Positions 25,444-34,450 of a stretch of DNA of 64,000 nucleotides are shown in pieces (the first letter of the stretch is position 1; every line of letters starts with the position of its first letter). The notes beneath the pieces are model-generated. The model saw only the letters and a list, made by a program, of their open reading frames with translations. It made no database searches and was not told where the DNA came from. This stretch comes from Grimontia indica (GTDB lineage: Bacteria; Pseudomonadota; Gammaproteobacteria; Enterobacterales; Vibrionaceae). The stretch is from contig NZ_ANFM02000016.1 of the NCBI RefSeq assembly GCF_000333895.2, positions 1 to 64,000 on the forward strand. The letters are read 5' to 3'. Both the position numbers and the translations under genes were made by a program.

Positions 25444-27790
25444 TTACCAGACTAAAACGCAGGGCATGGAGCAGTGGCTCATGCGTTTGGTTTCTTCAGC
25501 ACTGGCTCGTCCAAAACTGACGTTACTGCTTGTGCTGGGTGCATTACTGCTGCTGGCGGGTGGACTGGCAAAGCTGGAAGTGAACAACTCAGCGCGGGTT
25601 TTTCTCGCCGTCGGATCGCCGGAAAAAATCGCGTTGGATGAGTTGGAAGCCAATTATTCCAAAGATGAAAATGTCATGTTCGTGGTGGTGCCGCCAGAGG
25701 GTGAGTCGGCGTCGAGCCCTGAGACTCTGGCGTTGATCAGAAACTTGACCGACGAACTCTGGTTGGCCCCTTATGCGCGAAAAGTCACCTCGTTGGTGAA
25801 TTTTATTGACCCAGTCGCTGATGCCGATGGCGTCGGAATGATTGTGGATGATCTGGTGCTGGCGGGGGACGAAGCCAAACTCGAAACTCAGGAAACTTTG
25901 GCAAAATTTTTCAGGGAACGGCCTGATGTAAAAGGTAATCTGACGGACAAAAACGGAGAAGTCACTACGGTGTTTCTGACCGTTGCCATGTCCAGTGAAG
26001 ATCTATTGGCCGTGAAGAAAGTGGCGCTTCATGCCCGCGAGTTGCAGCAAAAATACCTCGACGCTTATCCCGGCTATCAAATCTACCTCACGGGCTTGGT
26101 CATGCTTGATTACGCCCTGAATGAAGCCAGCGATGCGGATTCAGGTTCTCTAGTACCCGCGATGATTGTGCTGGTGTTGGTGCTCATCGGCGTTTTATTT
26201 CGCGCCGTCGTGCCTTCGCTTACCGTGTTGATGGTGATCCTGCTCAGCATTATCGGTGCGATTGGTGCTGTCGCCTGGATGGGCTTTCAGCTGAATACCG
26301 CCTCCGGCGCTGCCCCGCTGATCATACTGGTACTGGCGGTAGCGAACGTCGTCCATATTATTTCGAAAACCTATCACCTCAGACAAAACATGCCCAATGC
26401 CAAACCTCTCGACGTGGTGTTGGGTGCCATGGCCTATAACGTGGTTCCCCTTTCTTTGACCAACCTGACCACATTCGTTGGGTTTATGAGCCTTAACTTC
26501 TCTGACGTAGAACCCTTCGGTGAGTTGGGTACCATTGCAGCCTTGGGGGTGTTAACCAGTCTTGTCGTGAACCTCACTATCACGCCTTTGGTGTTGAAGT
26601 CCTGGTTAGGTCGCAGGAAAAAGCCACTGCCAAAGCTGCCGAAAATCCAGTTTGGGCAGCTGGCGGCAAAGGTTATCGGTCATGCGCGTTGGCTTTTGTT
26701 TATCTTTTCGACGCTGGCTGTCACCGCGTTGCTGGGGCTACAGCTTATCCAGTTCAACGACAATTTCGTCGAGTATTTTGATAACAGGAACAGCTTCCGT
26801 GTGCAGACCGATCTTGTGCAGAATCACTGGGGTGGCATGGGCTTGATTGAGTATTCGTTTGACGCGCCGGAAGGAAAAACGGTCGCTGATCCGGATTATC
26901 TCAAACAGCTCGATGCGTTTGCGGATTGGCTGCGAGAGCAACCTCATGTCAACGCCGTGATTGCCCTGCCTGATCATCTTGCCAGACTGCATCAGGCATT
27001 TAACAACACGCCTTCCGCCATCATCCCCGACGACCCCTATCTGAGCGCTCAGTTGCTGACAACCTACGAGATCTCTGCGCCCTATGGACACAGCCTGAGC
27101 GATCGGGTGACGCCGGATTATGCCTCGTCCCGCTTATCGATCATGACAGACAACCTGTCTTCAGCAGAAACCATTGCCATTGAAAAAGCAGCCAACGAAT
27201 GGATGCTGGAAAACGCCCCTCTACTCTCGGGAACCGCAGGCACAGGACTGTCGCTGGCATTTGCTTACGTGTCAGAGCGCAACAGCCAGTCGATGTTGAT
27301 GGGGAATTTGGTGACCATCATTACCATTTCATTCCTGCTTTCTCTGGCATGGCGGTCTTGGAGGATGGGGTTATTCAGCCTGGTTCCGAACTTACTGCCT
27401 ATTTTGATTGTATTCGGTCTTTGGGGGTATTTCGTTGGCGAAATCAATCTGGCGGTGTCCGTGGTTGGTGCCATGGTGATGGGGATCGTGGTGGATGACA
27501 CTGTGTATATCCTGACCAAGTATCAAGAATCGAGGCGGAAAGGCAGCACGGTTGAGCAAGCGGTCACTGATGTGTATTCCGGTGTGGGTTTGGCGCTGCT
27601 GGTGACCACGGTCGTTATTGCCCTTGGCTTCGCCGTGATGGCGACATCCAGCTTTGCCATCAACGCTAACTTGGGTTTGTTGGCGTTTGGCGTGGTGATC
27701 ACCGCGTTGCTTTACGATTTCCTTTTTGTTCCCGCGCTGTTGATCACCGCCGATCGAAAGTCGCGACAACACACCGTACAGGAGGTTTGA
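25436..27790 (+). CDS. MMPL-type RND exporter
   Basis: 784 residues with the RND layout: TM1 (LTLLLVLGALLLLAGG), a periplasmic domain with signature AKVxxxVNFIDPVADADG, a block of five or six TMs (SLVPAMIVLVLVLIGVLF...), and then the same again in the second half, ending in VVDDTVYILTKYQESRR, the family signature with the proton-relay Asp pair. MMPL proteins move lipids and lipid-linked compounds out of the inner membrane. Start ATG 25436 overlaps the SDR gene; AAGGA is ten bases before. Followed after one base by a LolA-like protein, the usual periplasmic partner. The cargo may be the product of the diiron/SDR pair. Confidence 0.9.
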   Translation: MSNYQTKTQGMEQWLMRLVSSALARPKLTLLLVLGALLLLAGGLAKLEVNNSARVFLAVGSPEKIALDELEANYSKDENVMFVVVPPEGESASSPETLALIRNLTDELWLAPYARKVTSLVNFIDPVADADGVGMIVDDLVLAGDEAKLETQETLAKFFRERPDVKGNLTDKNGEVTTVFLTVAMSSEDLLAVKKVALHARELQQKYLDAYPGYQIYLTGLVMLDYALNEASDADSGSLVPAMIVLVLVLIGVLFRAVVPSLTVLMVILLSIIGAIGAVAWMGFQLNTASGAAPLIILVLAVANVVHIISKTYHLRQNMPNAKPLDVVLGAMAYNVVPLSLTNLTTFVGFMSLNFSDVEPFGELGTIAALGVLTSLVVNLTITPLVLKSWLGRRKKPLPKLPKIQFGQLAAKVIGHARWLLFIFSTLAVTALLGLQLIQFNDNFVEYFDNRNSFRVQTDLVQNHWGGMGLIEYSFDAPEGKTVADPDYLKQLDAFADWLREQPHVNAVIALPDHLARLHQAFNNTPSAIIPDDPYLSAQLLTTYEISAPYGHSLSDRVTPDYASSRLSIMTDNLSSAETIAIEKAANEWMLENAPLLSGTAGTGLSLAFAYVSERNSQSMLMGNLVTIITISFLLSLAWRSWRMGLFSLVPNLLPILIVFGLWGYFVGEINLAVSVVGAMVMGIVVDDTVYILTKYQESRRKGSTVEQAVTDVYSGVGLALLVTTVVIALGFAVMATSSFAINANLGLLAFGVVITALLYDFLFVPALLITADRKSRQHTVQEV

Positions 27791-27791
27791 G

Positions 27792-28592
27792 ATGGTGAAA
27801 TGTCTACCTTGGATGCTGCTCTCAGTGCTCATGCCATTATCAGTCAGCGTGATGGCGAATGATGCCGAGAAAGGGCGGGAAATTGCAGAGAAGATGGATC
27901 AATCCTACAGCGGATATGGCACGTCCCGCGCCGATGGGGAAATGATCCTCTATTTGGGCAACCGGGAAGTGAAACGATCGTTTCGAAGCTTAACGCTGGA
28001 AGACTTGGGTAACATTCCCAGCGAATACAATGTGCTGGTGTTTGAATCGCCCGGAGACATGCGGGGGATTGCGTTGTTAACCCATGCCAAAACGGAACCG
28101 GAAGATGATAACCAGTGGCTCTACCTTCCTGCTGCTGCGCGAACCAAGCGCATCTCCAGCTCCAACGTGTCCGGTAAGTTTGTCTCGTCTGAATTTTCGT
28201 ATGAGGATTTAGCAAAGCAGGAAGTGGATGAATACACCTACAAATGGCTGCGCACCGAATCCTGCCCCGGCAGTGACATGACCTGTGAAGTGATCGAAAC
28301 CTACCCGAAAAACGAAAATTCTGGGTATACCAAACGGGTGATCTGGGTGGATACAGACGAATTCAGAGCGCAAAAAGTGGATTTCTATAACCGGCGCGGC
28401 GTTCATGAGAAAACCTTATTGCTGACCGATTACACCTTGCCGGACAACGGGCGATGGCGTCCGCTGAATTTGGACATGACCAATGAGTTAAATGGACGAA
28501 GAACCGTGATGGTGTGGTCGAATTACCAGTTTGGCGAGCCCTTGGGCAAGAAGGATTTTATGAGCCAGCGTTTGAAGATGCTTTCGCGGTAG
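27792..28592 (+). CDS. LolA-like outer-membrane lipoprotein-sorting protein
   Basis: 266 residues. The signal peptide (LLSVLMPLSVSVMA) precedes a mature domain with Tyr/Trp-rich strands, GYGTSRADGEMILYLGNREV, RGIALLTHAK, the family-like LYLPAAARTKRISSSNVSGKFVSSEFSYEDL and the C-terminal WRPLNLDMTNE. This matches the LolA_like (PF17131) type commonly encoded next to MMPL exporters, which carry hydrophobic cargo through the periplasm. C-S-S potential: two cysteines in ESCPGSDMTCEV could form a disulfide. RBS AGGAGG precedes ATG 27792. Last gene of the operon; a hairpin follows. Confidence 0.88.
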   Translation: MVKCLPWMLLSVLMPLSVSVMANDAEKGREIAEKMDQSYSGYGTSRADGEMILYLGNREVKRSFRSLTLEDLGNIPSEYNVLVFESPGDMRGIALLTHAKTEPEDDNQWLYLPAAARTKRISSSNVSGKFVSSEFSYEDLAKQEVDEYTYKWLRTESCPGSDMTCEVIETYPKNENSGYTKRVIWVDTDEFRAQKVDFYNRRGVHEKTLLLTDYTLPDNGRWRPLNLDMTNELNGRRTVMVWSNYQFGEPLGKKDFMSQRLKMLSR

Positions 28593-28607
28593 CGAGCTGA
28601 AATGAAA

Positions 28608-28633
28608 AAGGCGGTCATCTAGATGCCCGCCTT
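28608..28633. terminator. Terminator between LolA-like gene and yegD
   Basis: AAGGCGG ... CCGCCTT arms enclose the palindrome CATCTAGATG, giving an almost perfect hairpin with a single mismatch. The T-run needed is on the minus-strand side, so it is best for yegD, weaker for the cluster. Confidence 0.75.
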
Positions 28634-28655
28634 ACTCTGTATCTGTGAGCTGATG

Positions 28656-30008
28656 CTAGCGGAACGATTTCTCAGCGTAACGTGCCAGGCCAGAGGTGAC
28701 TGAGCCAAAGAAGTCACCCGCAACGATAGGCACGCCAGGCAATGTACTTTCTAACAGCGCGCGCAAAATAGGCGAACGAGCACTGCCGCCAGTCATAAAG
28801 ATAGCGTCGGGTTTGGTCGCTGATTGCGCTAAGGCATCGTTGACCAGTTCACTGACTTTAGCCACTGGATTGGCGATGGCTTCAGCTAACTGTTGTGACG
28901 TCGCATTCGCGCTCAGAACTTCCTGAACAATCGGAAGATCAATGTGTGCGCTATCGTGCTCAGAGAGGCAGATTTTCAGCTCTTCCGCGCAGCGGACAAT
29001 CTGATAACCCAGTGTCTCGCGGTGAACACGTAGCAAGCGTGCAATTTTCTCTGGCTCACTTGCGTCACGCATCAGTTGCTCCAGCACAGCGCGGTTAGCG
29101 GAGGCGTAGAAATCAGATTGTGCGACCACGTTGTTGATAGCAATTGGGTTCCAGAACTGGGTTACTGGCATCGCAATACCGCGTTGCAGGGTCGAGTCTT
29201 TACCAAACATAGGCATCAGCTGTTCGAATGCCAGATGGATGTCGAGGTCGTTACCTCCCACACGGCAGCCTGAGTGTGCCAGCAATGACGCGCGACGATC
29301 GTCTTGGTTTCGCCAGCTTGGTCCCATTTCAATCAAGCTGCAGTCGGTCGTACCGCCGCCAATATCGACAACCAGCACGGTACTGTCTTTTTCCAGCGTG
29401 CTTTCGTATTCAAGGCCAGCGGCGACCGGTTCGAACTGAAAAATGATGTCTTTGAAGCCCGCGCGTTTTGCTGCACGGGTAAGAATAGATTCAGCTTGCT
29501 CATTGGCTTTGTCGCCGCCGATACCCTGGAAATTAACAGGGCGGCCGATAACGGTCTGCAAGATGTCCTGCTGAGTTTCGGCTTCGGCTTGCTGCTTGAT
29601 GTTCGCCATCATGGCGCAGACCAGATCCTCAAAGAAGCTGATTTGCACATCGCGCAGTCCGGTGGCACCGAGGAAAGATTTGGGGGATTTAACGTAGTAA
29701 ACCTCTTCCGGATCCTCGAGGTAAGTATCGAGTGCTGATCGGCCAAAACGGAGATCACCCGGCTCGACATCAATACCTTCTTCGCGGTTAAAACTGACCG
29801 CACGACGCAGGAGTTGCTCGCCAACCTGATCGGTTGGTTTGATGTTGAAGTGACGCCAAAGGTATTCACTCACTGCTTCACGGGTAGGCGCGCAGAGGGT
29901 GGAAGGAATAAATGGGCTATTGCCTTCAAGGGTTAACAGGCGCGGTGTGCCGTTTTCCATCATGGCGACAGAACAGTTAGCAGTTCCGTAGTCGAAGCCG
30001 ATAAACAT
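28656..30008 (-). CDS. yegD: Hsp70-like chaperone YegD
   Basis: 450 residues, as in E. coli YegD. It is an actin/Hsp70 ATPase domain with no substrate-binding domain. Phosphate 1 motif GFDYGTANCSVAMM at the N-terminus, phosphate 2 motif VLVVDIGGGTTDCSLIEMG near the middle, and the adenosine motif AIFMTGGSARSPILRALLE near the C-terminus are all visible, so ATP binding is likely. Cellular role unknown even in model organisms. GGAGATC lies 6-7 bases before ATG 30008. Convergent with the LolA-like gene. Confidence 0.93.
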   Translation of the reverse strand: MFIGFDYGTANCSVAMMENGTPRLLTLEGNSPFIPSTLCAPTREAVSEYLWRHFNIKPTDQVGEQLLRRAVSFNREEGIDVEPGDLRFGRSALDTYLEDPEEVYYVKSPKSFLGATGLRDVQISFFEDLVCAMMANIKQQAEAETQQDILQTVIGRPVNFQGIGGDKANEQAESILTRAAKRAGFKDIIFQFEPVAAGLEYESTLEKDSTVLVVDIGGGTTDCSLIEMGPSWRNQDDRRASLLAHSGCRVGGNDLDIHLAFEQLMPMFGKDSTLQRGIAMPVTQFWNPIAINNVVAQSDFYASANRAVLEQLMRDASEPEKIARLLRVHRETLGYQIVRCAEELKICLSEHDSAHIDLPIVQEVLSANATSQQLAEAIANPVAKVSELVNDALAQSATKPDAIFMTGGSARSPILRALLESTLPGVPIVAGDFFGSVTSGLARYAEKSFR

Positions 30009-30192
30009 CGGAGATCTCCAGCGTCAAAAAAGCGGGCTAGTTTACGTCAATACATCACGATAGCAAGAGAGACAGATGGGTTTCTGCCTGAGTGCTGACT
30101 GAGAAATCCATAGCAAATGTTAGCGCTTGCTAATCAATTGATTACGTAGATGTCGTGGAGCTTTATAAGTGAAGTTGCATAAACGATACATG

Positions 30193-30210
30193 ATGTGATG
30201 AAGATCAAAT
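30193..30210. promoter_or_regulatory. CRP-type binding site
   Basis: ATGTGATGAAGATCAAAT matches the central 18 bases of the CRP consensus (ATGTGATCTAGATCACAT) at 15 positions, with the required N6 spacer between TGTGA and TCAaA. It lies about 75 bp before the next start codon. Confidence 0.6.
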
Positions 30211-30274
30211 TAGGCTTTAGACATATCACTTCAAATAAGTGGAAGTGTAATTCCTCGAATCAAAGGAGGACACC

Positions 30275-30634
30275 ATGAAAAGCGCCAAAGAGTTCGCGGC
30301 ATGGTTGATGGAGCGCTTCGAATCCCATTCGAATGTGTGGTTGACACGAAACGACATTACAGAGCTCACCAGCCGTCAGTCGGTGCGCAGTGAGTTCATC
30401 CATGATGTTCATTGTGAATTGATGAACTATGGCCGCGCCCTTATCGCTGATATCAAAAACAACCGGTATTACATGGTTTCCTTAAGCGATACCTATTGGA
30501 AAGATGTCGGTGACATCTATGCAGAGCAAACCAACAAAGCAGAGCAAGCTAACAAAACCCTAAATTCAGCCAACACAGTTGAACGCTTCCCCGGTGATGC
30601 TCAAAACAGCAGGGTGAGGCCTTTGCGCAAATAA
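30275..30634 (+). CDS. Conserved-type small protein of unknown function
   Basis: 119 residues; the strong AGGAGG seven bases before ATG 30275 and a terminator after it show a real gene. No domain is recognised. The first 80 residues look like a compact helical/beta fold (AAWLMERFESHSNVWLTRNDI, then NNRYYMVSLSDTYWKDVGD), and the last 40 are a disordered Asn/Gln/Lys stretch with two EQTNKAEQANK-like units. A soluble cytoplasmic protein is likely. The CRP-type site upstream suggests carbon control. No conserved catalytic residues stand out. Confidence 0.7.
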   Translation: MKSAKEFAAWLMERFESHSNVWLTRNDITELTSRQSVRSEFIHDVHCELMNYGRALIADIKNNRYYMVSLSDTYWKDVGDIYAEQTNKAEQANKTLNSANTVERFPGDAQNSRVRPLRK

Positions 30635-30682
30635 CTGTCCGTTCTGTTTCACTGCCATTGTTTCTCTTTGATCTTCTATCTT

Positions 30683-30710
30683 AGGCCTGTGTAAGCAGGC
30701 TTCTTTTTTT
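30683..30710 (+). terminator. Terminator after the 119-residue gene
   Basis: GCCTG/CAGGC stem with a six-base loop followed by TTCTTTTTTT. Confidence 0.75.
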
Positions 30711-31141
30711 GGTGACCGCTGAATACGAACATCTTCGGGTTGTTTGGGTATCTAGGGATCTTGGTGGGATGATGCGCTGAAATGAGACAAATTGAATAAT
30801 TTTTAAAAAATTAATCTCTTTTAAAAACAGGTGGGTAGGTTGGTTTTTTCTGTTGTGCTGTCAAAGATCAACAACATAGACAACGTACGGAAAAGCAGTC
30901 TGATTTGCTTTTCCCACGACTCTGCTAAATTAGAAATACGACGTCATTTTGTACTCACTGCCGCCTTCCATTTTGCAGTCATACGTCGTCAGGGTTAGCA
31001 AACAAGAACAGTGCATTCTCGATCCTCCCCGCCTTTATGGAACTGAAAAGGCTGACACCAAAAACGCGCGCCAGCAGTGGCTCTGGCGAACTCTGGAGTC
31101 AATAACCGGGCTCTTATCATAAGAAAAACATGGAGTGACCT
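30711..31141. other. Intergenic region before HAD-like gene
   Basis: About 430 bp with no convincing frame. A 9-bp stem GGAAAAGCA/TGCTTTTCC (30889-30914) lies in the middle, without a T-run. The first ~45 bases (30717-30760) resemble window positions 36-76. GGAG 5-6 bases before 31142 is the RBS of the next gene. Confidence 0.5.
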
Positions 31142-31888
31142 ATGTTGCCAGCAACAGAGGTAAAAGCAGTCGTTTTTGAATTAGATGGTACCTTGGTGAA
31201 CACAGCAGCAGATGTCCGTTACGCAGCGGAAGAAATGCTGGCAGATCTTAAACTCCCCAGCCTGAACGTCGAGCATGTGAGCGACTGGTTGGGCGATGGC
31301 ACAGACAAGCTCATTCACCGTATTCTTTCGCGAAAAATAGATGGCTCAGTGCCAGATCCGGTTTTCCGGCTCGGCAGTGCGCTTTTCCTCAAAGCTTACC
31401 AAAGACGGAACCATGCCAGCGCCGCACTCTACCCCGGTGTTGAAGCGTGCTTGCGTCAGCTAACAAGAAAAAAAGTGCCGATGGTGGTGGTCACCAATCA
31501 GGCAACGTCATTGGCTAATGACTTATTGACCCAACTGGGGATCAGAAATCACTTCGCGTTGGTGCTGGGTAAAGATGCGTTACAAGAGCCGAAACCCTCG
31601 CCTGATGGTCTGCTGGAAGCAGCATTACTCTTACACATCAACCCTGACCAGATAGTGATGGTGGGAGGCAGTGTTAACGATGTTAACGCGGCAAGGGCAG
31701 CAGGTTGCGGGGCGGTTTGTGTCAGCTATGGCTACAACTATGGCGTGGATATCCGCTATGCCGCGCCGGATGCTGTGCTGGATACCTTGGCAGATTTCCC
31801 AACCTACTTAGAGGACGAGCAGCCAAGGGCAAGAAAACCACGGGCACGACGAAAAACGTCAACCCAATCTGCACGAGAAAGGCGCTGA
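31142..31888 (+). CDS. HAD-like protein of the phosphoglycolate phosphatase type with altered catalytic residues
   Basis: 248 residues. Overall it is Gph-like: cap domain helices after motif I, motif II VVVTNQ, motif III with KPSPDGLLEAA, and VNAARAAG. However, two catalytic positions have changed. Motif I normally reads DxDGT with the nucleophilic first Asp; here it is FELDGTLV (E13). Motif IV usually reads GDSxxD; here it is VGGSVNDV with G176 in place of the first Asp. Loss of the nucleophile suggests a protein without phosphatase activity. A basic 20-residue tail (ARKPRARRKT...) follows. ATG 31142 has GGAGTGACC just before it. Single-gene unit ending in a terminator overlapping the stop. 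Confidence 0.8.
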   Translation: MLPATEVKAVVFELDGTLVNTAADVRYAAEEMLADLKLPSLNVEHVSDWLGDGTDKLIHRILSRKIDGSVPDPVFRLGSALFLKAYQRRNHASAALYPGVEACLRQLTRKKVPMVVVTNQATSLANDLLTQLGIRNHFALVLGKDALQEPKPSPDGLLEAALLLHINPDQIVMVGGSVNDVNAARAAGCGAVCVSYGYNYGVDIRYAAPDAVLDTLADFPTYLEDEQPRARKPRARRKTSTQSARERR

Positions 31889-31906
31889 AAAGCGCCTTTC
31901 TTTTTG
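31878..31906 (+). terminator. Terminator overlapping HAD-like stop codon
   Basis: AAAGGCGCT/AGCGCCTTT (31878-31886, 31891-31899) with loop GAAA and a T-run after it; the left arm includes the last codons of the gene. Confidence 0.85.
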
Positions 31907-31919
31907 TGTGGTGACCTCG

Positions 31920-33371
31920 CTATTGCGGCGACACTTCTTCAGTTTTCCTCGCCTGCTTTCTGGTTAAAAACATCAGGGTGAGCAGCACGGCAACCAGTAA
32001 TCCGCTTCCCATCAACAAGGCATAGTCCTCAAGACGCAGGATGGAATAAAGCAGGATGTAGAGGCCAAGCAACATAGAGAACATCAGCAATCCAGCACGT
32101 CGGCTTCCAGTCGCGCTGCCGACATATGCGGGGATGCTGAGTATCGGCATAATAGCTGCCGCACCATATGCCATCGTGAAACCCAAGTGTTCAGAAAGTG
32201 CCAGCAACACCAGATAGAATAGGGTCATTGCCGCGCCCACCATCACGTATTGCAGCATTGAAAGGCTGTGACCCTGACTGAGCTCGAACATCAGCAGCAC
32301 AATAAACGTCAGCGCGACAAACAGCAGACCATATTTGAGGGAGCGTTCGACTTTTCCATAATGGGTCACAGGCTCAAAAAGCTGGGTGTGGGCTTGTGCT
32401 TCGACCAGATTTGCGCCGCGTGTTTCCTTAAAAATTTGCGGGTAGTTGCGGCTGAGATGACTGATTTCCCAGGTCGCTGAAAAGCCTGAATCTGAGATGT
32501 TTCTTTCTGTGGGCAACATGCCGCTGAAGCTTGGGTGTGGCCAATCTGTTGTGAGATTGAAGGTGGAAGTTTCGCCCAGAGGCAAAAAGCCGATACCCTG
32601 CGATCCGCGCAGGCGGATTTTAAAATCCAGTGTGAAAGGAGCGGGGTTGTCAGCCAGAGTCACCGGGCGGTGAAAGCCGCGTCGAAGTGCCTCTGTGGTC
32701 ACGCCAGTGCCAGACATCAGGTTCGCTTGAGGTTCCAACCCTTCACCTGTCACTTCAAACCGATCAACGCCATCAATCGCTTTATTTGCTGAAAGGCCGA
32801 ACACCAGACGCGCCGAACCAAAATAGACGTGCTCTACGTTGTTAATGTTAGGAAGCTCGAAATCGAACCAGGCTTGACCTTCAATCGTGCTTTGGTAAAC
32901 AAGCGAGTGGTAAATGCCACGGTCACGGAAATCGTGGTTGAGCTGGGCGTTGATATCGAGGGTTTTGGGGAGGATGATCAACTCATCCTGCATCACCGTT
33001 CGTCGCTCTTTTCGTTCACCGTCATCGTTGGTTTCTTCGGTGATCACCACGTAACTGTAGGGCAATGCTAACACTGGGCCTGCCAGTAATTGTTCGCTGC
33101 CCCAGGACTCACCAATCTCATTGACCACGTCGCGATAAAGGCTTTCTCTTTCCCACGCCATATCCTGCACCAGGGTCAGTGGCGCGATTATCAATACACA
33201 GAGAATGGCAGCGAGCACGCCTTTGAGAAACAGCGAACTTTTGGCTTTTATAACGGGACTTTCAATATTGCCGCCAAAGCGGCTTACTCCGCTTTTGATC
33301 AGCGCGAAAGCGCCAAAGCCGAATACGGCGAGAATAACGAGGATGACTATCCCTGCGAAGAATTCAATCAT
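31920..33371 (-). CDS. creD: Inner-membrane protein CreD
   Basis: 483 residues, in line with CreD. One TM at the N-terminus (VILVILAVFGFGAFALI), a second near residue 52, a large periplasmic domain (~75-340, with WERESLYRDVVNEIGESWGSEQLLAGPVLALPY and RGSQGIGFLPLGETS), then five or six closely spaced TMs (YGLLFVALTFIVLLMFE...). This matches the CreD family, induced through CreBC in enterobacteria and linked to envelope integrity and beta-lactam or colicin response. GGAAG precedes the ATG at 33371. No creBC is present in the window. Charged C-terminus (RKQARKTEE). Confidence 0.9.
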   Translation of the reverse strand: MIEFFAGIVILVILAVFGFGAFALIKSGVSRFGGNIESPVIKAKSSLFLKGVLAAILCVLIIAPLTLVQDMAWERESLYRDVVNEIGESWGSEQLLAGPVLALPYSYVVITEETNDDGERKERRTVMQDELIILPKTLDINAQLNHDFRDRGIYHSLVYQSTIEGQAWFDFELPNINNVEHVYFGSARLVFGLSANKAIDGVDRFEVTGEGLEPQANLMSGTGVTTEALRRGFHRPVTLADNPAPFTLDFKIRLRGSQGIGFLPLGETSTFNLTTDWPHPSFSGMLPTERNISDSGFSATWEISHLSRNYPQIFKETRGANLVEAQAHTQLFEPVTHYGKVERSLKYGLLFVALTFIVLLMFELSQGHSLSMLQYVMVGAAMTLFYLVLLALSEHLGFTMAYGAAAIMPILSIPAYVGSATGSRRAGLLMFSMLLGLYILLYSILRLEDYALLMGSGLLVAVLLTLMFLTRKQARKTEEVSPQ

Positions 33372-33665
33372 GATGCTTCCTTGGTAATGAGTGAGGTATT
33401 AATGGATTTAGTGAATGCCATTAAACCAAAGGAAGTCACTCACAGGAGGGCAGACTGATGATCAATTGTGGCGGAAAAAGGGCAATGTTTGGGGATGGGC
33501 TAAAACGCTTGGCTTTCCGCCCCGGGTGTTAAATACAAACTCTCTTTCTGTCTCAATGTTGGGTCGATTTAGAGGCGTCCATTTATCGTAAAGTGCAATA
33601 AGTTGCTTATCCTGCCATGTGTAGGTGAAAGGAAGTCTTGGACGAAGCGGTAAGGACACGGATGT

Positions 33666-34439
33666 ATGCAAAAGTACTCATTTTTCGCTCTCACCATGTT
33701 ACTGGCAGGATGCGGTGGCGGAGGTGGTGGGGGAGATAATCCCACACCGAATCAGGTGAAAGTTTCTTCGGATTTTCCCGCTGAACAGATAAGGGTCAAC
33801 GTCAGTTTTAATGTGCTGGGCGACGGTACGGCAAAAGTGAATGCCTATGTCCATACATCGACCGGAGAAAGCTTTATTCCACTCGGCGCGGGAGACAGTG
33901 TTGTACTAACAGCAAACGATGAAACGCAAAGTCTAAAATTAACAAAAGATGAAATTATCGAGGGCTCTGGGTCGTTTGGTGGAGAATATTATTCGTTAGT
34001 GTCTCGGGATAATTATCCTGAATACACACTCACCTTTGTCCGTGAACAGGGCTCTTACTCAAATGCTTTCACTTTTAGTCAAAATGATATTCCGACGCCC
34101 TTTGTTTTACAGGGAACGCTTTCTAATGAAGTTATTGACTTGAGATGGTCTCCAGAGGCTGACCACTCATATACTTTGCTGGGTCCAACGTTTTTCTGTT
34201 ATAGCGGAAATACGGTAGAGGTCAAAGGTGGTCATCCGTCTGAGGGAGATCTAAATGGCGTCTACAACAAGAGCCTGACCGAGATTTTCAATCTAAATCA
34301 GAGCCAGTTAGTTGCAGGGAAAAGTGGATGCTACATCGAAGCAGAGGTGCTTGGTTTTAAGGTAAACCTCAATAAAGCGTCTGAGAATATATTGGTTGAT
34401 GTTTCCCAGCGGCGGAATATCCGTTTTGATCTGAACTAG
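33666..34439 (+). CDS. Hypothetical lipoprotein with poly-Gly linker
   Basis: 257 residues. Short signal peptide with lipobox LLAGC; the lipidated Cys is followed by seven Gly, a flexible linker frequent in vibrio surface lipoproteins. The rest is beta-rich with Gly/Asn/Thr/Tyr and no recognised family; two cysteines (FFCYSG, KSGCYIE) may form a disulfide. AAGGA lies 11 bases before ATG 33666. Codons and base composition are more AT-rich than those of neighbours, compatible with later acquisition. Ends in a terminator shared with the convergent DUF417 gene. Confidence 0.7.
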   Translation: MQKYSFFALTMLLAGCGGGGGGGDNPTPNQVKVSSDFPAEQIRVNVSFNVLGDGTAKVNAYVHTSTGESFIPLGAGDSVVLTANDETQSLKLTKDEIIEGSGSFGGEYYSLVSRDNYPEYTLTFVREQGSYSNAFTFSQNDIPTPFVLQGTLSNEVIDLRWSPEADHSYTLLGPTFFCYSGNTVEVKGGHPSEGDLNGVYNKSLTEIFNLNQSQLVAGKSGCYIEAEVLGFKVNLNKASENILVDVSQRRNIRFDLN

Positions 34440-34450
34440 CGCTAAACGGA

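Noticed and set aside
33462-33671. 69-residue minus-strand frame before the Gly-linker lipoprotein
   Set aside because: It overlaps the lipoprotein start region, has no RBS or recognisable composition, and is probably a chance frame in the promoter region.
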